A DNA stretch of 64,000 nt. Source: CAWANF01 sp963783355. Its GTDB lineage: Bacteria > Bacteroidota > Rhodothermia > Balneolales > DATFMH01. The stretch's first letter is position 1; the number at the start of each line of letters is the position of its first letter. The position numbers and the translations under genes were made by a program. This document shows, piece by piece, positions 27,009 to 36,350 of the stretch. The stretch spans positions 310,001 through 374,000 of the forward strand of contig CAWANF010000006.1 of NCBI GenBank assembly GCA_963783355.1, in the 5' to 3' direction. The notes below the pieces were generated by a model that did not search any database, was not told the origin of the DNA, and saw only the letters and a program-made list of their open reading frames with translations.

Positions 27009-28124
27009 ATGCATTTCAGATATGAAAAATGGGAAGAACGGTTTAATTCATCCCAAGGCTCAAAATTTAAAAAATTACTCGATTTATTTGAGCAATTGCT
27101 CATTATCTCGGGAGGCGATGTATCTCAGGCCCTTAGCTGGTTGACAGAACTGGATCGTGAATATGATTTAACAGGTGATCAGGATGGTGATGAAGGATAT
27201 AGTATCGGGGATTTTATTCAGGACTTGAAAGATCAAGGTTATATAAAATTTGATGATGGACAAAAGCAGATCATTATCACCCGAAAAACAGAACGTAACC
27301 TGAGGCAAAAATCCCTGGAAGAGATTTTCAGCAGCTTAAAGAAGGGCAGCCTGGGTTCACACAAAACAAATTATACGGGCAAAGGTATAGAGCGTGAGCC
27401 GGAAATACGTCCCTGGCAATTTGGCGATGATGCGCACAATATTGACAGTGTCGGTACGATAATGAACGCCTTAAGTCACAGTCAGATTGATGATTTATCA
27501 CTTGATGAAGACGACTTACTCGTTAATGAAACAGATCATTATACTTCTGTTGCTACAGCGCTTCTTATTGATTTAAGTCATTCCATGATTTTGTATGGAG
27601 AAGATCGCATCACACCGGCGAAAAAAGTGGCTATGGCCTTATCGGAATTGGTGCTCAATCAGTATGAAAAGGATTCATTGGATATCATTGCTTTCGGAAA
27701 TGAAGCCTGGCCAGTTAAAATTAAGGATTTACCCTATTTAAAAGTGGGTCCATTTCATACGAATACTCAGGCAGCTCTTGAGCTGGCCCGTCATTTATTA
27801 CAGCGCCGAAAATATGCCAATAAACAAATTTTTATGATTACAGATGGAAAGCCATCGGCCATGCTGCATAACGGGCGACTTTATAAGAACAGTTTTGGGT
27901 TGGATCGAAGAATTGTTAATAAAGTTCTTGACGAAGCTGTAAAATGCCGGCGTGAGAAGATTACCATCACAACATTTATGATTGCCCGGGATCCATATCT
28001 GCAGAATTTTGTCAGGGAACTGACTGAAGCAAATATGGGCCGTGCCTATTATGCGTCTCTCGATAATCTGGGCGATTATGTATTTGAAGATTACATTAGA
28101 AACAGAAGGAAAAAAATAAGGTAA
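27009..28124 (+). CDS. VWA-domain protein with no adjacent AAA partner
   Basis: The N-terminal 130 residues are helical and charged with no recognised family. A linker contains EREPEIRPWQFGDDAHNID. A von Willebrand A domain follows from about residue 178, with the metal-ion site motif LLIDLSHSM (DxSxS) and later MITDGKPS. The protein is soluble, with no signal or membrane segment. Bacterial VWA proteins of this size usually work with MoxR or magnesium-chelatase-like AAA ATPases. None is next to it; the only AAA gene in the window is at 2258-3973. Function unknown. Confidence 0.8.
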   Translation: MHFRYEKWEERFNSSQGSKFKKLLDLFEQLLIISGGDVSQALSWLTELDREYDLTGDQDGDEGYSIGDFIQDLKDQGYIKFDDGQKQIIITRKTERNLRQKSLEEIFSSLKKGSLGSHKTNYTGKGIEREPEIRPWQFGDDAHNIDSVGTIMNALSHSQIDDLSLDEDDLLVNETDHYTSVATALLIDLSHSMILYGEDRITPAKKVAMALSELVLNQYEKDSLDIIAFGNEAWPVKIKDLPYLKVGPFHTNTQAALELARHLLQRRKYANKQIFMITDGKPSAMLHNGRLYKNSFGLDRRIVNKVLDEAVKCRREKITITTFMIARDPYLQNFVRELTEANMGRAYYASLDNLGDYVFEDYIRNRRKKIR

Positions 28125-28128
28125 ACAT

Positions 28129-28158
28129 AAAAAGGCAGCCTGAGTGAATCAGCCTGCC
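28129..28158 (-). terminator. Hairpin terminator closing the bamA-ompH operon
   Basis: Arms at 28134-28143 and 28149-28158 pair over 10 bp with one mismatch around a 5-nt loop. On the minus strand the hairpin is followed by five T (28133-28129), so it can end transcripts coming from the third ompH gene. It also lies just after the VWA stop and may act in both directions. Confidence 0.7.
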
Positions 28159-28191
28159 CTTAAGAAATGAGATAAATAAATTACTTCCGAT

Positions 28192-28728
28192 TTACAAACT
28201 CAGCTTCTGCATTACTTTATCGGTGATATCATATTTCTTCTGCGCGGAATCGGAAGCATACAATATGATATAATCGCCAGCTGATGTCATAGTATTCAAT
28301 ACGTAAGTCAGACCCTCCTGCTTAGCCACTTCGTTGATAGCATTTTGAATCTTATTTAGTATAGGGCTCATCAAATCAGACTGTTTCTGAGAAACTTCTT
28401 GTTTCATTTGATTCTGCAACTGAATCAACGATTGTTGTTGTTGCTGCAATTTGGTTTGTTCACTTTTTTTTGCTGCATCAGAAATTACGGCAGATTTTTG
28501 TTGAAAAGCCTGAACTTCTTTCTGAAATGCTGCTTCAGAATCGGCTAAAGCCTGCCTTTTGCCCTCTGCATAATTTTGAAGTTTTTTCTGAACAGCCGCC
28601 ATATCTGGCATTTTATTCAAAATTGTCTGAGGATCAACATACCCTATTTTTATTTCCTGGGCAGATGCATTGATCGTAAAGCCCAGACATAGAGCGAAAA
28701 GCAATAATGCGATGTTTCTCTTCTTCAT
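28192..28728 (-). CDS. OmpH/Skp-like periplasmic chaperone (third copy)
   Basis: Skp-type holdase for outer-membrane proteins. It has a signal peptide (MKKRNIALLLFALCLGFTINASA, cut near residue 23), then the conserved first strand IKIGYVDPQTILNKMPDM and a long coiled-coil pair of tentacle helices (about 40-125, rich in K, Q and A). It closes with INEVAKQEGLTYVLN. At 178 residues it is normal. It is the last gene of the envelope operon, 11 bases after the second copy, and clearly diverged from it. Confidence 0.9.
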   Translation of the reverse strand: MKKRNIALLLFALCLGFTINASAQEIKIGYVDPQTILNKMPDMAAVQKKLQNYAEGKRQALADSEAAFQKEVQAFQQKSAVISDAAKKSEQTKLQQQQQSLIQLQNQMKQEVSQKQSDLMSPILNKIQNAINEVAKQEGLTYVLNTMTSAGDYIILYASDSAQKKYDITDKVMQKLSL

Positions 28729-28739
28729 ATCTATCGAAG

Positions 28740-29282
28740 TTAGTTTTTAGTGAGTTTATCAATTACTTTTTGGGTTATATCATACTTTTTCTTGCCTGCA
28801 TTGGAAACATACATCAATATGGATTCCCCTTGTTGTGTTGTTTCATTCAAGACAAAATCCAGATTCATTTGATCAGCTACAATTTTCATAGCTTTGTTGA
28901 TCTTGTCTAAAAGAGGCGACATCAATTCATTACGTTTATTATCCAGATCTTGTTGTAAATTTGTCCGGTATTTTTGAAGATCCTGGGATAAAGAAGATAA
29001 TCTCTGCTTTTCCTTGTTGTTTTCGTCAGAACTCATGCTTGCGGCCTTTTTCTGGTAAGCGGCAATTTCATTCCGGAAACTTTCAGCCTTTTTGCCGTAA
29101 TCCTGTTGTTTTTGGGCCATGTAGTCATTTAATTCTTTCTGAATTTTTGCCCGTTGAGGAAGTGCATCCAGGACTTTTTGGGGATTCATATAACCAACTT
29201 TAACCTGAGCCATAGTAAACCCTGGTATCAAAAGCACCATTAAACCAACAGCCAGAAAAAGTCGTCTTAACCGAGATTTCAT
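28740..29282 (-). CDS. OmpH/Skp-like periplasmic chaperone (second copy)
   Basis: A signal peptide (MKSRLRRLFLAVGLMVLLIPGFTMA) is followed by VKVGYMNPQKVLDALPQRAKI, a long K/Q-rich helical region and KIVADQMNLDFVLNET. The architecture is that of Skp, which binds unfolded beta-barrel proteins in the periplasm and hands them to BamA, encoded two genes upstream. It resembles the third copy most closely (both have VNPQ/VDPQ-type starts and end in YDIT-K-V). The two probably arose by tandem duplication. Confidence 0.9.
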   Translation of the reverse strand: MKSRLRRLFLAVGLMVLLIPGFTMAQVKVGYMNPQKVLDALPQRAKIQKELNDYMAQKQQDYGKKAESFRNEIAAYQKKAASMSSDENNKEKQRLSSLSQDLQKYRTNLQQDLDNKRNELMSPLLDKINKAMKIVADQMNLDFVLNETTQQGESILMYVSNAGKKKYDITQKVIDKLTKN

Positions 29283-29340
29283 AAAAACATAATTTGTTAA
29301 CTTTTTAATTTATAGACTGTGATGATACCAACAATTTTAA

Positions 29341-29889
29341 TTAATTGCTTGTATCATCAACCTGAATGCCCATTTCCTGTAAAACATTGTCACTTAAATT
29401 CCATTGGGAACGAGTATAAAGAAATAAATAATCACCGGAACGATCAAAAACAAAATCATACCCTTCACGCTCAGCCACTTTATTTACGGCACCAACAATT
29501 TTCTGTTGAAGGGGTTGCAAGAGTTCTTTTTGTTTCTGATAATATTCGCCATTCGGTCCGAATTTACTATCGAGATAGGCCTGCTTCTCTTTTTCCTTAT
29601 CGTCGATAGCTTTTTTCTTTTCTTTTCTTACTTCCGGAGTATAAAGAATTTCTTTGGCATTATAATCTTTCTGTAACTGATCAATATCCGTTTGCATTTT
29701 CTTCAGCTGATCTTTCCACTGCTGACTTAACAACTGCAAACGCTGATTGATCCCTTTGTATTCAGGAATATGTTCAAGAATATAATTCGAATCGATATAA
29801 CCGATTTTCTGGTTTTGGGCCATCAACCGGCCACTACCCAGTAAAATCAATAAAATAACGAAAATGGAATATTTATATTGCTTCTTCAC
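29341..29889 (-). CDS. OmpH/Skp-like periplasmic chaperone (first copy), GTG start
   Basis: I place the start at a GTG at 29889 rather than the upstream ATG at 29925. The GTG shares one base with the bamA TAG stop and gives a clean signal peptide, MKKQYKYSIFVILLILLGSG then RLMAQ. The longer form would put twelve extra residues in front and overlap bamA by 37 bases. The mature part starts NQKIGYIDSNYILEHIPEYKG, followed by a coiled-coil region and VNKVAEREGYDFVFDRSGDYLFLYT. Role as for the other two copies: periplasmic holdase for outer-membrane proteins. Confidence 0.88.
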   Translation of the reverse strand: MKKQYKYSIFVILLILLGSGRLMAQNQKIGYIDSNYILEHIPEYKGINQRLQLLSQQWKDQLKKMQTDIDQLQKDYNAKEILYTPEVRKEKKKAIDDKEKEKQAYLDSKFGPNGEYYQKQKELLQPLQQKIVGAVNKVAEREGYDFVFDRSGDYLFLYTRSQWNLSDNVLQEMGIQVDDTSN

Positions 29890-32372
29890 TAGAATGGTGA
29901 TCCAATGTTGAACAGAAATTCCCATTGCCCCGGGAGAACACTTGTGTTTGGTATACCGTCGAAACGATAACCATAACTCAAATCAACCAATCCAAGTATA
30001 GGCAAGTAAATGCGTAATCCAAAACCTGCCGAACGTTTTACATTAAACGGTTGGAAATGGCTGAATCCTAAATAAGCATTCCCGGCTTCAGCAAAAGTAT
30101 ATGGAATCAACTGCACTTGATCATTACTTACAACAGGATATCGAAGTTCGGTATCATATTTGGCATACATCGTACCTCCGACAGGCGTACCATTTACAAT
30201 AGGGGAGATGGAACCATTGTATCCACCCGGATATCCCTTCAAATCGATATCGTCTTGAGTAAATGTTTGCTGTTGTTGCAATGGCGTACCCCCCAGATAA
30301 AAACGTTCGTATGGGCTACGATGCCTTTTGCCTAACCAGCCCATATACCCCATTTCTAATCCATTTGTTAGAACTAATTTACCAATAATGGAAATATGAT
30401 GCTGATACTTGAATTTAATTTTATAGTACTGGGCCAAACCAGCTAAAGGTGGTGCTATTTCACCGGATAATGACAATTTAGACCCTACCGTTGGGTTGAT
30501 TGGATTATCAAGAGAATTTCGTTCAATAATCTCTTTCAATGTCAGAGTTGATAATAATCCGGATGAATTGTAGACAGAGCCGTACACATTGTAATGCTGG
30601 TATTCCAGAACAGTTGATTGTGTAAAGTAATTATCCGGCCAATTTAGACGGCGGGTTGAAGAAACGCTTGCTGAAAATAACTGGTCGCGGCTATTGGAGC
30701 TAGTGTAGTAGTTGTTGTATTTATACAAACTATAGGACACATTAAAACCGAGGGATACCGGACGCCCATTGAACCATGGCTCATTAAAACCTAAATTAAA
30801 ACTCTGATAACCCCCACCGGTAATCTGTGCCCCTAAAGAAAGCTTCTGCCCGTCACCGCTTGGTATTGGCCATTGTTTGCCCAGGTTTTGAATAGAGAAA
30901 TTATTGAAATTCAATCGGGCTGATAAAATAAGTCCGATTCCCTGCCCACCAAAACCACCGGAGAACTCGAAGTTGTCGGTTCCTGACGATTCTTTCAAAT
31001 CGTAAATCACATTCACCGTTTTATTCTGATAGTCGTAATCCAGGTCCGGTTTGATGTCTTTTGCTACAAAGTATTTCAATTGAGCCAGTTCCCGAACGGA
31101 ACGCATAATATTCGAACGGCTGTAAGTGGCTCCCGGTAAAGTTCGTAATTCTCTTCGAACAACGTCGTCGTGTGTTCGTGTATTCCCTTTGATTTCAACT
31201 TCACGGATATGTGCAATTTTATCTTCTGTGATATGCATATAAATATCCAGGGAGTCGTTATCAACCACTTTGAATTCAGGATTTACCTGGAAGAATAAAT
31301 ACCCGATATCCTGGTACATACTGGTGACATCGGAATTATTTTTATTGATCCTCAGGTTATTGTCGAATTTACTCTGATCAAAAACATCGCCCTTTTGAAA
31401 ACCTAAGGCTTCAGACAGCTGTTTATCGGTGTAAACGGTATTCCCGTCCCAAATGATATCCCGAACATGATATTGCGGGCCTTCCTGCATGTAAATATCA
31501 ATATCAATGCCTTTTTTGCCGGGTTTATAATCATAGGTATATACTGAATCCCTGATAATCCGGGCATCCCGATAACCATGATCCTGGTAAAATGAAATCA
31601 GGTGATCTTTGGCATCATTGAATTTACTTTTCTTGAAAACGGCTTTCGTGAAAATCCGCCACCAGGCATCCTGCTTGACACCTTTTAGTTCTTTTCTAAG
31701 TTTATGCTGCGAAAAAGCTTTAGCCCCATAGAAGTGGATACGTTTGATTTCAAGGCGTTTACCTTTATTAATATCCAATTCAATTTTAACACGATTATTG
31801 GCCGTATCGTGGTCAACTTCACTTACATGAACCGTTGTTCCCCAATAGCCTTTATTGGCAAAAAAACGTTTAATCACATTGATGGATTGCTCTTCAGCAG
31901 ATCTTGAAACAGCAAAACCCGTAAGCAACGGCATTTTATCTTTCAGATCGTTTCGCTCAGACCGTTTAATTCCTTTGTAAATATAGCCGGCTAGCCGGGG
32001 CTGCTCTTTTACGATAATTTCGAGATCAATTTTATCACCTATCCGGTTCGTTTGGAGAATACGAACATCGGAAAATAAGCCGGATTGATATAATTGCTTG
32101 ACAGCATTAGATATCTTAGGGCCGGGTACCTTAATCTGGTCTCCTTCTTTCAGTTCCGCAGTCGAAAGTATGAAATCCCTGTTATAATTATAATTTCCCT
32201 GTATGGTAATTTTTTGAATGGTCAGTGTCTCCTGGACAATATCCATAGGATTCACGATATCAATTTTTGTTGAATCCTGATTGGCAACCTGGGCTTTTAC
32301 GGCCCCGGACCAAATGCAAATGAGCAGGAAAACAAATGTACTTACCTTAAACTTATGCTGATCGATATACAC
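29889..32372 (-). CDS. bamA: Outer-membrane protein assembly factor BamA
   Basis: Omp85 protein that inserts beta-barrels into the outer membrane. A signal peptide (ends near SGAVKA, residue 28) precedes five POTRA repeats (about residues 50-430; for example VQETLTIQKITIQGNYNYNRDF, IAHIREVEIKGNTRTHDDVV). A C-terminal 16-strand barrel follows, with the landmarks YERFYLGGTPL and RSAGFGLRIYLPILGLVDLSYGYRFD and a terminal phenylalanine (GSPF), as barrel substrates and BamA usually have. Three skp-like genes follow directly. Confidence 0.97.
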   Translation of the reverse strand: MYIDQHKFKVSTFVFLLICIWSGAVKAQVANQDSTKIDIVNPMDIVQETLTIQKITIQGNYNYNRDFILSTAELKEGDQIKVPGPKISNAVKQLYQSGLFSDVRILQTNRIGDKIDLEIIVKEQPRLAGYIYKGIKRSERNDLKDKMPLLTGFAVSRSAEEQSINVIKRFFANKGYWGTTVHVSEVDHDTANNRVKIELDINKGKRLEIKRIHFYGAKAFSQHKLRKELKGVKQDAWWRIFTKAVFKKSKFNDAKDHLISFYQDHGYRDARIIRDSVYTYDYKPGKKGIDIDIYMQEGPQYHVRDIIWDGNTVYTDKQLSEALGFQKGDVFDQSKFDNNLRINKNNSDVTSMYQDIGYLFFQVNPEFKVVDNDSLDIYMHITEDKIAHIREVEIKGNTRTHDDVVRRELRTLPGATYSRSNIMRSVRELAQLKYFVAKDIKPDLDYDYQNKTVNVIYDLKESSGTDNFEFSGGFGGQGIGLILSARLNFNNFSIQNLGKQWPIPSGDGQKLSLGAQITGGGYQSFNLGFNEPWFNGRPVSLGFNVSYSLYKYNNYYTSSNSRDQLFSASVSSTRRLNWPDNYFTQSTVLEYQHYNVYGSVYNSSGLLSTLTLKEIIERNSLDNPINPTVGSKLSLSGEIAPPLAGLAQYYKIKFKYQHHISIIGKLVLTNGLEMGYMGWLGKRHRSPYERFYLGGTPLQQQQTFTQDDIDLKGYPGGYNGSISPIVNGTPVGGTMYAKYDTELRYPVVSNDQVQLIPYTFAEAGNAYLGFSHFQPFNVKRSAGFGLRIYLPILGLVDLSYGYRFDGIPNTSVLPGQWEFLFNIGSPF

Positions 32373-32449
32373 GTCTGCTAAAATAATACTGTTAATTTTG
32401 TGATGGATTAGAGTTGTTTTCGGGATTCAGTCGTTAATACATTCATTTT

Positions 32450-33259
32450 TTATCCTACCTGATATCCATTTTTTTTAATCTGTTCAGAGATCTTCCCAAA
32501 ACGCCTTTCCCTTTTTTGATACGACTGTATAGCATCATACAATTGATCCCTTCTGAAATCAGGCCAGAAAACATCCGTTATAAACAACTCGGAATAGGCT
32601 AATTGCCACAAAAGAAAATTACTGATCCTATACTCACCGCTGGTTCGGATAATCAAATCCGGATCCGGTTCATTAGCCGTCGATAAGCTGTTGCTGACCA
32701 TTTCCGAATTAATATCATCAGGTTCCAATCGGCCTTCTTTAACTTCTTTAGCTATTTTCTTTACCGCTTGAGTGATATCCCATCGCCCCGAATAACTTAA
32801 TGCCAGGCAAAGCTGCATTCGTTTATTGTCTTTTGTGAACTCGATAGCCTCTTTAAGTTCCTGCTGACAGTTTTTAGGAAATCGATCAAGCTGTCCGATT
32901 GTTGCCAAACGTATGTTATTTTTATTTAGTCTTTTAGTCTCTTTACGTAAAGATTGTATTAAAATCTGCATTAATGCACTAACCTCGTTGGATGGGCGAT
33001 TCCAATTCTCGGTCGAAAAAGCATACAAAGTCAGGTATTCGACCCCAATCTGTGCACATGCTTCGGTAATGTCCCTTACGGAATCAACTCCGGCTTTATG
33101 CCCAAAAATACGCAGATTTCCCTTATGCTTCGCCCAACGCCCGTTGCCATCCATAATAATAGCAATGTGCCGGGGAATTTCACCGGAAGTTTTTAAATCC
33201 GCCTGTTTTCGGCGATCTTCTTCCGTCTGAGCATCTTTTTTGATAGATATTACCTTCAC
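32450..33259 (-). CDS. uppS: Isoprenyl transferase (undecaprenyl diphosphate synthase)
   Basis: Condenses isopentenyl diphosphate onto farnesyl diphosphate to make the C55 lipid carrier for wall and O-antigen sugars. The signature IPRHIAIIMDGNGRWAKHKG (catalytic Asp in MDGNGRWA) is followed by GHKAGVDSVRDI, LTLYAFSTENWNRP and near the end DLIIRTSGEYRISNFLLWQLAYSE. An extra 25 polar residues precede the catalytic core. Together with bamA, the protease and mltD it makes an envelope-biogenesis operon. Confidence 0.96.
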   Translation of the reverse strand: MKVISIKKDAQTEEDRRKQADLKTSGEIPRHIAIIMDGNGRWAKHKGNLRIFGHKAGVDSVRDITEACAQIGVEYLTLYAFSTENWNRPSNEVSALMQILIQSLRKETKRLNKNNIRLATIGQLDRFPKNCQQELKEAIEFTKDNKRMQLCLALSYSGRWDITQAVKKIAKEVKEGRLEPDDINSEMVSNSLSTANEPDPDLIIRTSGEYRISNFLLWQLAYSELFITDVFWPDFRRDQLYDAIQSYQKRERRFGKISEQIKKNGYQVG

Positions 33260-33333
33260 TAAGGAAAAGTTACAGTTACCGATTTACAGTTTGTTATATT
33301 AGAATTTTATTCAAGTTAATTCAAGCACCAATG

Positions 33334-33807
33334 CTATTGTTTTATTTTGGCCATTACAGACAGCATATCTAATATTGCTACGGCTGCTTCTTCTCCTTTA
33401 TTGCCCGTCTCAGGATTTGTACGCTCCAATGCCTGTTCAACATTGTTAGTCGTAAGAACTCCAAAAGTGATGGGTTTTCCATGAGAAAGATTCAATTTAG
33501 ATACTCCATAATTCACAGCATTGCAAACAAATTCGAAATGAGGAGTATCCCCTCGAATGACCGCTCCTAAACATATAACCCCATCATAACGTCCGGTTTC
33601 CAATAATGTTTTAGCAATCAATGGAATTTCATACGCACCCGGACAATATGCTACGGTTATTTGTTCTTCAGACAGTCCGTGTTTTATTAAAGCCTCAACA
33701 GCGCCATCTTTCAATTTCTCTGTTATAAACGAATTCCAGCGGGATACAACGATTCCAATATTATATATTCCCCTATTGCCTTTCGCATCGATTATTTTTA
33801 TCCCCAT
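33334..33807 (-). CDS. ribH: 6,7-dimethyl-8-ribityllumazine synthase
   Basis: Penultimate step of riboflavin synthesis, usually as a 60-mer shell or a pentamer. The 157-residue protein shows GIVVSRWNSFITEKL, CPGAYEIPLIAKTLL, GAVIRGDTPHFEFVCNAV (with the catalytic His) and ALERTNPETGNKGEEAA. It sits inside an otherwise envelope-related operon, 11 bases after the PHP gene. No FMN riboswitch is seen upstream, which fits its internal position. Confidence 0.96.
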   Translation of the reverse strand: MGIKIIDAKGNRGIYNIGIVVSRWNSFITEKLKDGAVEALIKHGLSEEQITVAYCPGAYEIPLIAKTLLETGRYDGVICLGAVIRGDTPHFEFVCNAVNYGVSKLNLSHGKPITFGVLTTNNVEQALERTNPETGNKGEEAAVAILDMLSVMAKIKQ

Positions 33808-33818
33808 TTCTTTATTTA

Positions 33819-34664
33819 TTAAGTGCTGACTGTATGATTATCAAAATGACATTCTGCCAGCACATGTCGCGCTGTTTGAATATTTATAGCAATAACGCCA
33901 AAATTGTATTGATCTTCGAATTTTGTTCCATGAAAATCGCTCCCGCCGGAAATCAGTAGTCCATGTTCCCCTGCTAGTTGCTCATACTTTCTTTGAAGGT
34001 CGTAATTATGACTTGGATGAATATATTCAAAACCATTGATGCCTGCATCCACAAATTCCTTTAACTCGTTATTGGAATAATTTTTACCGGGATGAGCCAG
34101 AATGACTATTCCGCCTGCAGAATGAACGATATCAATGATTTCTTTCACCGTTCTGTATTCGCATTTGTAGTATGCTTTGGCATGATTTCCAAGATACCTA
34201 ATAAAAACTTCCCTGTGATTAGCTGCATACCCCTTTTGAATCATCACTTTTGCAATATGGGGACGGGCAACGACCCCTTTGACGCCCGCTTCGGCACGAA
34301 CTTCGTCATAGGAAACGTCAAATCCAAGTTTCTTTAGATTTTGTACAATTTTTTTTGCCCTGTCGATCCTTATCATCTTCTGATCTTGCATGAATTGAAC
34401 CATTTCCTCGTTTTCAGTATCAAACCCGTAGGCTAACAGGTGACACTCGCGATCATGAAATTCTGAGGTAATTTCAACACCTGGAATCACTTCAATATCT
34501 AAATCTTTTGCTGTCTCATTCGCTTCAAAATAGCCTTCGAATGTATCATGATCCGTGATGGCTATCATTCCCAAATTACGATTAACCGCCTCTCTGACGA
34601 CATCCGATGGAGAATAACGGCCGTCAGAAACGGTAGTATGTATATGCAAGTCAGCTTTTCTCAA
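33819..34664 (-). CDS. PHP-domain phosphoesterase (RNase AM/YciV type)
   Basis: A stand-alone polymerase-and-histidinol-phosphatase domain of 281 residues. Metal ligands are seen in ADLHIHTTVSDGRYSP (residues 4-19), MIAITDHDTFEGY, GVEITSEFHDRECHLLAYG, LAHPGKNYSN and ISGGSDFHGTK. The set matches the TrpH/YciV group that trims 3',5'-bisphosphonucleosides or 5' ends of RNA. It is 2 bases after the S41 protease gene and 11 before ribH. Its own reaction is uncertain. Confidence 0.88.
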   Translation of the reverse strand: MRKADLHIHTTVSDGRYSPSDVVREAVNRNLGMIAITDHDTFEGYFEANETAKDLDIEVIPGVEITSEFHDRECHLLAYGFDTENEEMVQFMQDQKMIRIDRAKKIVQNLKKLGFDVSYDEVRAEAGVKGVVARPHIAKVMIQKGYAANHREVFIRYLGNHAKAYYKCEYRTVKEIIDIVHSAGGIVILAHPGKNYSNNELKEFVDAGINGFEYIHPSHNYDLQRKYEQLAGEHGLLISGGSDFHGTKFEDQYNFGVIAINIQTARHVLAECHFDNHTVST

Positions 34665-34666
34665 AT

Positions 34667-36331
34667 TCAGTTTGATTTACTTCCGGATAAAATTCTGCGG
34701 TAGGTAGCCGGATTGTGAATAATTTTTACAGCTTCCCGGACATCCGGATCCACTTTTAATTCTGCCTGTATCCTTGCCTGGGGGCCATCATATCTGGATA
34801 AAAGTTCTAAATACAGTTCACTTTTAATTTTTGAAGCCGCTTCATCTATTTCTTTCTTTTTTTCCTGGTTTATCATCGCTTCGACAGGTGCCAGTTTTTC
34901 ATCAGCCTGATGGCTCAACGAAGTCTCTTTTAAACTGGATTTCAGTTCATTCAGATAATGCTGGGCCGGAAGCTCATAATTAAAGTGAGACTTATCGAGA
35001 TAGTTTTTAAAGGCATAAAAAACAGAATCATTTATCTGCATGTTCTTCAATTTTGGATGCTCAGCGACATATTCATTGGCAAAAAAGAAATATTTACTCT
35101 GTTGACGCATTGCCAAATCGACCCGTTTCTCTTTGGGTTCTTTTACATAAATATCCGGCTCTATCCCTTCGCCATTGTATACTTTCCTGCCATTTCTTGT
35201 GTAGAACATTTTGCGCGTTGAATCGGGATACGTAACCATCCCGTTGCGATCATCATGAGTATAATCAATTTCCTGAATACAGCGTCCGCTGGGTGTATAA
35301 TATTTTGCCGTGGTAATCTTCAATGACGTATTGTACGCCAGTGGCTTAATGACCTGTACCAAACCTTTGCCAAAGCTTCGATCTCCGATAATAACGGCAC
35401 GATCCAGATCCTGTAAAGCCCCGGCTGTGATTTCCGAAGCGCTGGCACTACCCCTGTTTTGCAGTATAATCAGTGGCTTATTTAAATAAATAGCCGGTTC
35501 TGTTGTCTTATATTCGTGCGATTCTCCAACATTTCTGCCTTTAATCTTTACCACTTCGTTACCCGGGGGAACAAAATTATTGACAGTCTGAACCGCTTCC
35601 GACAATAATCCGCCGGGATTGTTTCTCAAGTCGAGGATGAGCCCTTTAAGTTTTGATTCTGATTCGAGCTTAAGTACCGCTTTATGTACTTCATCACCCG
35701 AATTTTGCCCGAACTGTCTGAGCAGAATATACCCAATGGTACTGTCGGGATCGACATAACCATCAAAGACAACATTATGAACCGCAATTTCTTCACGGGT
35801 CAGATCAAAATGGAGTAATTGATCGAATCCATATCGCTTAATTGTCAACTTGACATGTGTTCCGGGTTCACCACGCAACTGATTTTGCAATTCGCGTGGC
35901 GATAAATCCTTCACTTTAATATCATTGACGGATTCAATGATATCGCCGGCCTTGATGCCTTTCCGGTAAGCAGAATATCCCTGGATCGGTGCAATTACAA
36001 CCAGATGCCCACCACGAACACCGACTTCCAGTCCAATGCCTGCATATTTTCCTTTTGTCAGGATATTTATTTCCTGGTTATCCGACTCATCAATCAACAC
36101 CGTATAGGGATCGAGCGTATTAAGCATCGCATCAATTCCTGTACGCATTAGCTTGGTAGGATTCACCTTATCGACGTAATCGAGCGTAACAACCCGGTAC
36201 ACATCGCTGAAAATGGTAAAATTCTTTTTTATCTGGAAATAGACGTCAGAATAGCGGGTATATCCCAACCCTCCGACCACAGTTATGAGTATAAGGATCC
36301 CCCCGATAAGGCGTCTTTTATTGCGGAACAT
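34667..36331 (-). CDS. C-terminal processing protease (S41 family)
   Basis: Periplasmic tail-specific serine protease. One N-terminal transmembrane or signal-anchor helix (about residues 8-25) precedes a PDZ domain (GIGLEVGVRGGHLVVIAPI, GIKAGDIIESVNDI) and the S41 catalytic domain, with GLILDLRNNPGGLL, the nucleophile Ser in NRGSASASEITAGAL and the Lys in GDRSFGKGLVQ. A 180-residue, mainly helical C-terminal region follows. Such proteases cut envelope proteins, including peptidoglycan hydrolases; its direct neighbour is the lytic transglycosylase gene. Confidence 0.94.
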   Translation of the reverse strand: MFRNKRRLIGGILILITVVGGLGYTRYSDVYFQIKKNFTIFSDVYRVVTLDYVDKVNPTKLMRTGIDAMLNTLDPYTVLIDESDNQEINILTKGKYAGIGLEVGVRGGHLVVIAPIQGYSAYRKGIKAGDIIESVNDIKVKDLSPRELQNQLRGEPGTHVKLTIKRYGFDQLLHFDLTREEIAVHNVVFDGYVDPDSTIGYILLRQFGQNSGDEVHKAVLKLESESKLKGLILDLRNNPGGLLSEAVQTVNNFVPPGNEVVKIKGRNVGESHEYKTTEPAIYLNKPLIILQNRGSASASEITAGALQDLDRAVIIGDRSFGKGLVQVIKPLAYNTSLKITTAKYYTPSGRCIQEIDYTHDDRNGMVTYPDSTRKMFYTRNGRKVYNGEGIEPDIYVKEPKEKRVDLAMRQQSKYFFFANEYVAEHPKLKNMQINDSVFYAFKNYLDKSHFNYELPAQHYLNELKSSLKETSLSHQADEKLAPVEAMINQEKKKEIDEAASKIKSELYLELLSRYDGPQARIQAELKVDPDVREAVKIIHNPATYRRILSGSKSN

Positions 36332-36350
36332 GTATTACATCCTCATTCAA

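Noticed and set aside
33808..33818. FMN riboswitch ahead of ribH
   Set aside because: Only 11 bases separate ribH from the preceding gene and no conserved riboswitch elements are present.
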